Source: Gemmatimonadota bacterium (GTDB lineage: Bacteria > Gemmatimonadota > Gemmatimonadetes > Gemmatimonadales > Gemmatimonadaceae). From it: a stretch of DNA of 23,551 bases. The position numbers were made by a program, and so were the translations under genes. This document shows positions 22,354-23,551 of the stretch, in pieces (the first letter of the stretch is position 1; each line of letters begins with the position of its first letter). The notes below the pieces were generated by a model, which was not told the origin of the DNA, made no database searches, and saw only the letters and a program-made list of their open reading frames with translations. Where the stretch lies: contig QHUV01000055.1 in the NCBI GenBank assembly GCA_003222065.1, positions 1 through 23,551 of the forward strand, given 5' to 3'.

Positions 22354-22725
22354 ATGAGGCCGAGCGCCGGCACTGGTGACGAGTCCACGCACGAACGCAT
22401 CTACGCGGTCGTGCGACGAATACCGCGAGGACGCGTCGCGACCTACGGGCAGGTTGCCGTCCTTGCCGGACTTCCACGCCAGCCGCGACTCGTCGGATAC
22501 GCGCTTCACGCGCTCACGCGCGGCACAAGCGTTCCTTGGCACCGTGTCATCAACGCGCGCGGTATGGTGAGCACCCGATCCGACGGCAGTGCGTCATTGT
22601 CGCAGCGTTTGCTCCTCCAGCGCGAAGGAGTTCACTTCGATGCACGCCAGCGTGTATCGTTCGCTCGATTTGCTTGGAAGCCAAGGCACGGTCGCGTTAC
22701 GAAGTTTTCACGAACGGGAGAATAG
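22354..22725 (+). CDS. Alkyltransferase-like protein (ATL, MGMT fold lacking the reactive Cys)
   Basis: A 123-residue protein of the O6-alkylguanine alkyltransferase DNA-binding domain. The blocks HERIYAVVRRIPRGRVATYG, QVAVLAGLPRQPRLVGYALH and VPWHRVINARG are all present. The usual active-site PCHRV reads PWHRV (Trp62), so it cannot accept alkyl groups. Proteins of this kind (Atl1, eAtl) bind and flip O6-alkylguanine and hand it to nucleotide excision repair. Tyr31 and the Arg45 finger are conserved. No strong ribosome site is seen before the ATG at 22354. Its stop is 2 bases before the next ATG, so the two genes form an operon. Confidence 0.92.
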   Translation: MRPSAGTGDESTHERIYAVVRRIPRGRVATYGQVAVLAGLPRQPRLVGYALHALTRGTSVPWHRVINARGMVSTRSDGSASLSQRLLLQREGVHFDARQRVSFARFAWKPRHGRVTKFSRTGE

Positions 22726-22727
22726 GG

Positions 22728-23551
22728 ATGCGTGAAGTCGCGCTTGTGATTGTTGCCGCGCTGGCGACCTCCACTCTCGAGGCACAGCGTAGCGAGGCTG
22801 CAGCGGGCGATTGGTCCGCCGTCGAGCAAGCGCTTGGACGCCGAGGCCTGAGCCAGCCGGGAGGCGTCATCCGTTTCGGCTTTCCGCGGGGTGACTTGCA
22901 CGTCTCCATTGGAGACCTGGAGCTCCTCCCGGCTTTTGCCCTTGGGAGTTGGGTCGCATTCACACGACACGGCGCGACGGCGACGATGATGGGAGACATC
23001 GTTCTCACCGCAGACGAAATCACTCCCGTCGTCGACCGGCTCACGCAAAACGGCGTCGACGTCACGGCCCTTCACAATCACCTACTCGGCGAATCACCGC
23101 ACGTGATGTATGCGCATATCCACGGACATGGCGTCCCGACTCGCCTCGCCGAAACCGTGCACGCCGCCCTGGCGCTCACCAAGACGCCGCTTGGCCAACC
23201 CCCGGCGGTCCTGGCCGTGCGCGTTGATTTGGACACGGCGGCCATCGCGCGCGTCCTTGGGGTCGCTGGTCGGGTGAGTGGTGGCGTCTATCAGGTCAGT
23301 GTGCCCCGCACTGGTGTCATTCGCGAGGGCGGGCAGGAAGTGCCGCCGGCGATGGGCGTTGCAACAGCCATCAACTTCCAGCCGACCGGGGAAGGGAAGG
23401 CCGCCATCACCGGCGATTTCGTGATGACGTCGAACGAGGTACAGGCCGTGCAGCGCACCCTGCGCGCAAACCACATCACGATTACCGCGCTGCACAGCCA
23501 CATGATCGGCGAATCACCGCGGCTGCTGTTCATGCACTTCTGGGCCGTCGA
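22728..23551 (+). CDS. DUF1259 (LppY/LpqO-like) secreted protein, partial
   Basis: An open frame starting at the ATG at 22728 and running off the window after 274 complete codons. Residues 1-19 form a signal peptide (MREVALVIVAALATSTLEAQ). The mature part is an internal duplication. The first half ends ITPVVDRLTQNGVDVTALHN, followed by HLLGESPHVMYAHIHGHG. The second half repeats this as VQAVQRTLRANHITITALHS, followed by HMIGESPRLLFMHFWAV. This paired ALHxHxxGExP pattern identifies the DUF1259 family, known from mycobacterial LppY and LpqO, with no established biochemical role. The His, Glu and His clusters could bind a metal. GGGAG lies 7 bases upstream, and it is coupled to the ATL gene. Confidence 0.88.
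   Translation, partial: MREVALVIVAALATSTLEAQRSEAAAGDWSAVEQALGRRGLSQPGGVIRFGFPRGDLHVSIGDLELLPAFALGSWVAFTRHGATATMMGDIVLTADEITPVVDRLTQNGVDVTALHNHLLGESPHVMYAHIHGHGVPTRLAETVHAALALTKTPLGQPPAVLAVRVDLDTAAIARVLGVAGRVSGGVYQVSVPRTGVIREGGQEVPPAMGVATAINFQPTGEGKAAITGDFVMTSNEVQAVQRTLRANHITITALHSHMIGESPRLLFMHFWAV

Overview
This is a high-GC window (roughly two thirds G+C) of ordinary chromosomal character. It has many short operons, many signal-peptide and lipoprotein genes, and a non-homologous end-joining (NHEJ) cluster. The mix of families and the codon style fit a soil bacterium of the Gemmatimonadota type. That assignment is inference: there is no rRNA or other phylogenetic marker here. I saw no tRNA, rRNA, CRISPR array or insertion sequence.

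Layout. 1-2667: a VOC-fold protein convergent with a secreted family 3 glycoside hydrolase, which has a LacI-type palindrome upstream. 2863-3916: an ABM-domain monooxygenase and two small proteins sharing an ungapped C-terminal signature. 4075-6197: a PQQ-propeller lipoprotein, then an alkylmercury-lyase (MerB) family gene interrupted by one in-frame TGA exactly where the family has its second catalytic cysteine. A GGUC-loop hairpin lies 19 nt downstream, so this looks like a selenocysteine codon. 6323-6535: a small hypothetical gene. 6543-10986 (minus): Ku, LigD 3'-phosphoesterase, LigD ligase, LigD polymerase and two hypotheticals in one tight operon, with an apparent frameshift inside the phosphoesterase domain. 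10987-11481: a 495-base non-coding, AT-richer stretch with about ten DnaA-box-like nonamers. 11482-13464: three unrecognised genes. 13504-16018: YVTN propeller, CAX-type Ca2+/H+ antiporter, cupin. 16018-17059: a GNAT acetyltransferase that loses its C-terminal half where the 3-methyladenine glycosylase gene (tag) begins. 17156-19610: class I/II aminotransferase and a trypsin-fold protease without a signal peptide. 19630-21692: a lipoprotein divergent from a TsdA-like diheme cytochrome. 21704-23551: small acidic protein, GlsB/YeaQ membrane protein, alkyltransferase-like protein, and a partial DUF1259 gene running off the window.

Themes. Genome maintenance recurs: Ku/LigD repairs double-strand breaks, Tag removes 3-methyladenine, and the ATL protein flags O6-alkylguanine. 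The MerB-like protein would act on carbon-mercury bonds or a related thiol chemistry.

The strongest candidates for something new are the putative selenocysteine MerB homologue, a heptamer CCTAACG present 20 times (about 3 expected by chance) and mostly in the sense orientation of genes, and the DnaA-box-like cluster upstream of ku. Functional calls come from reading translated sequence by eye; no database search was run.
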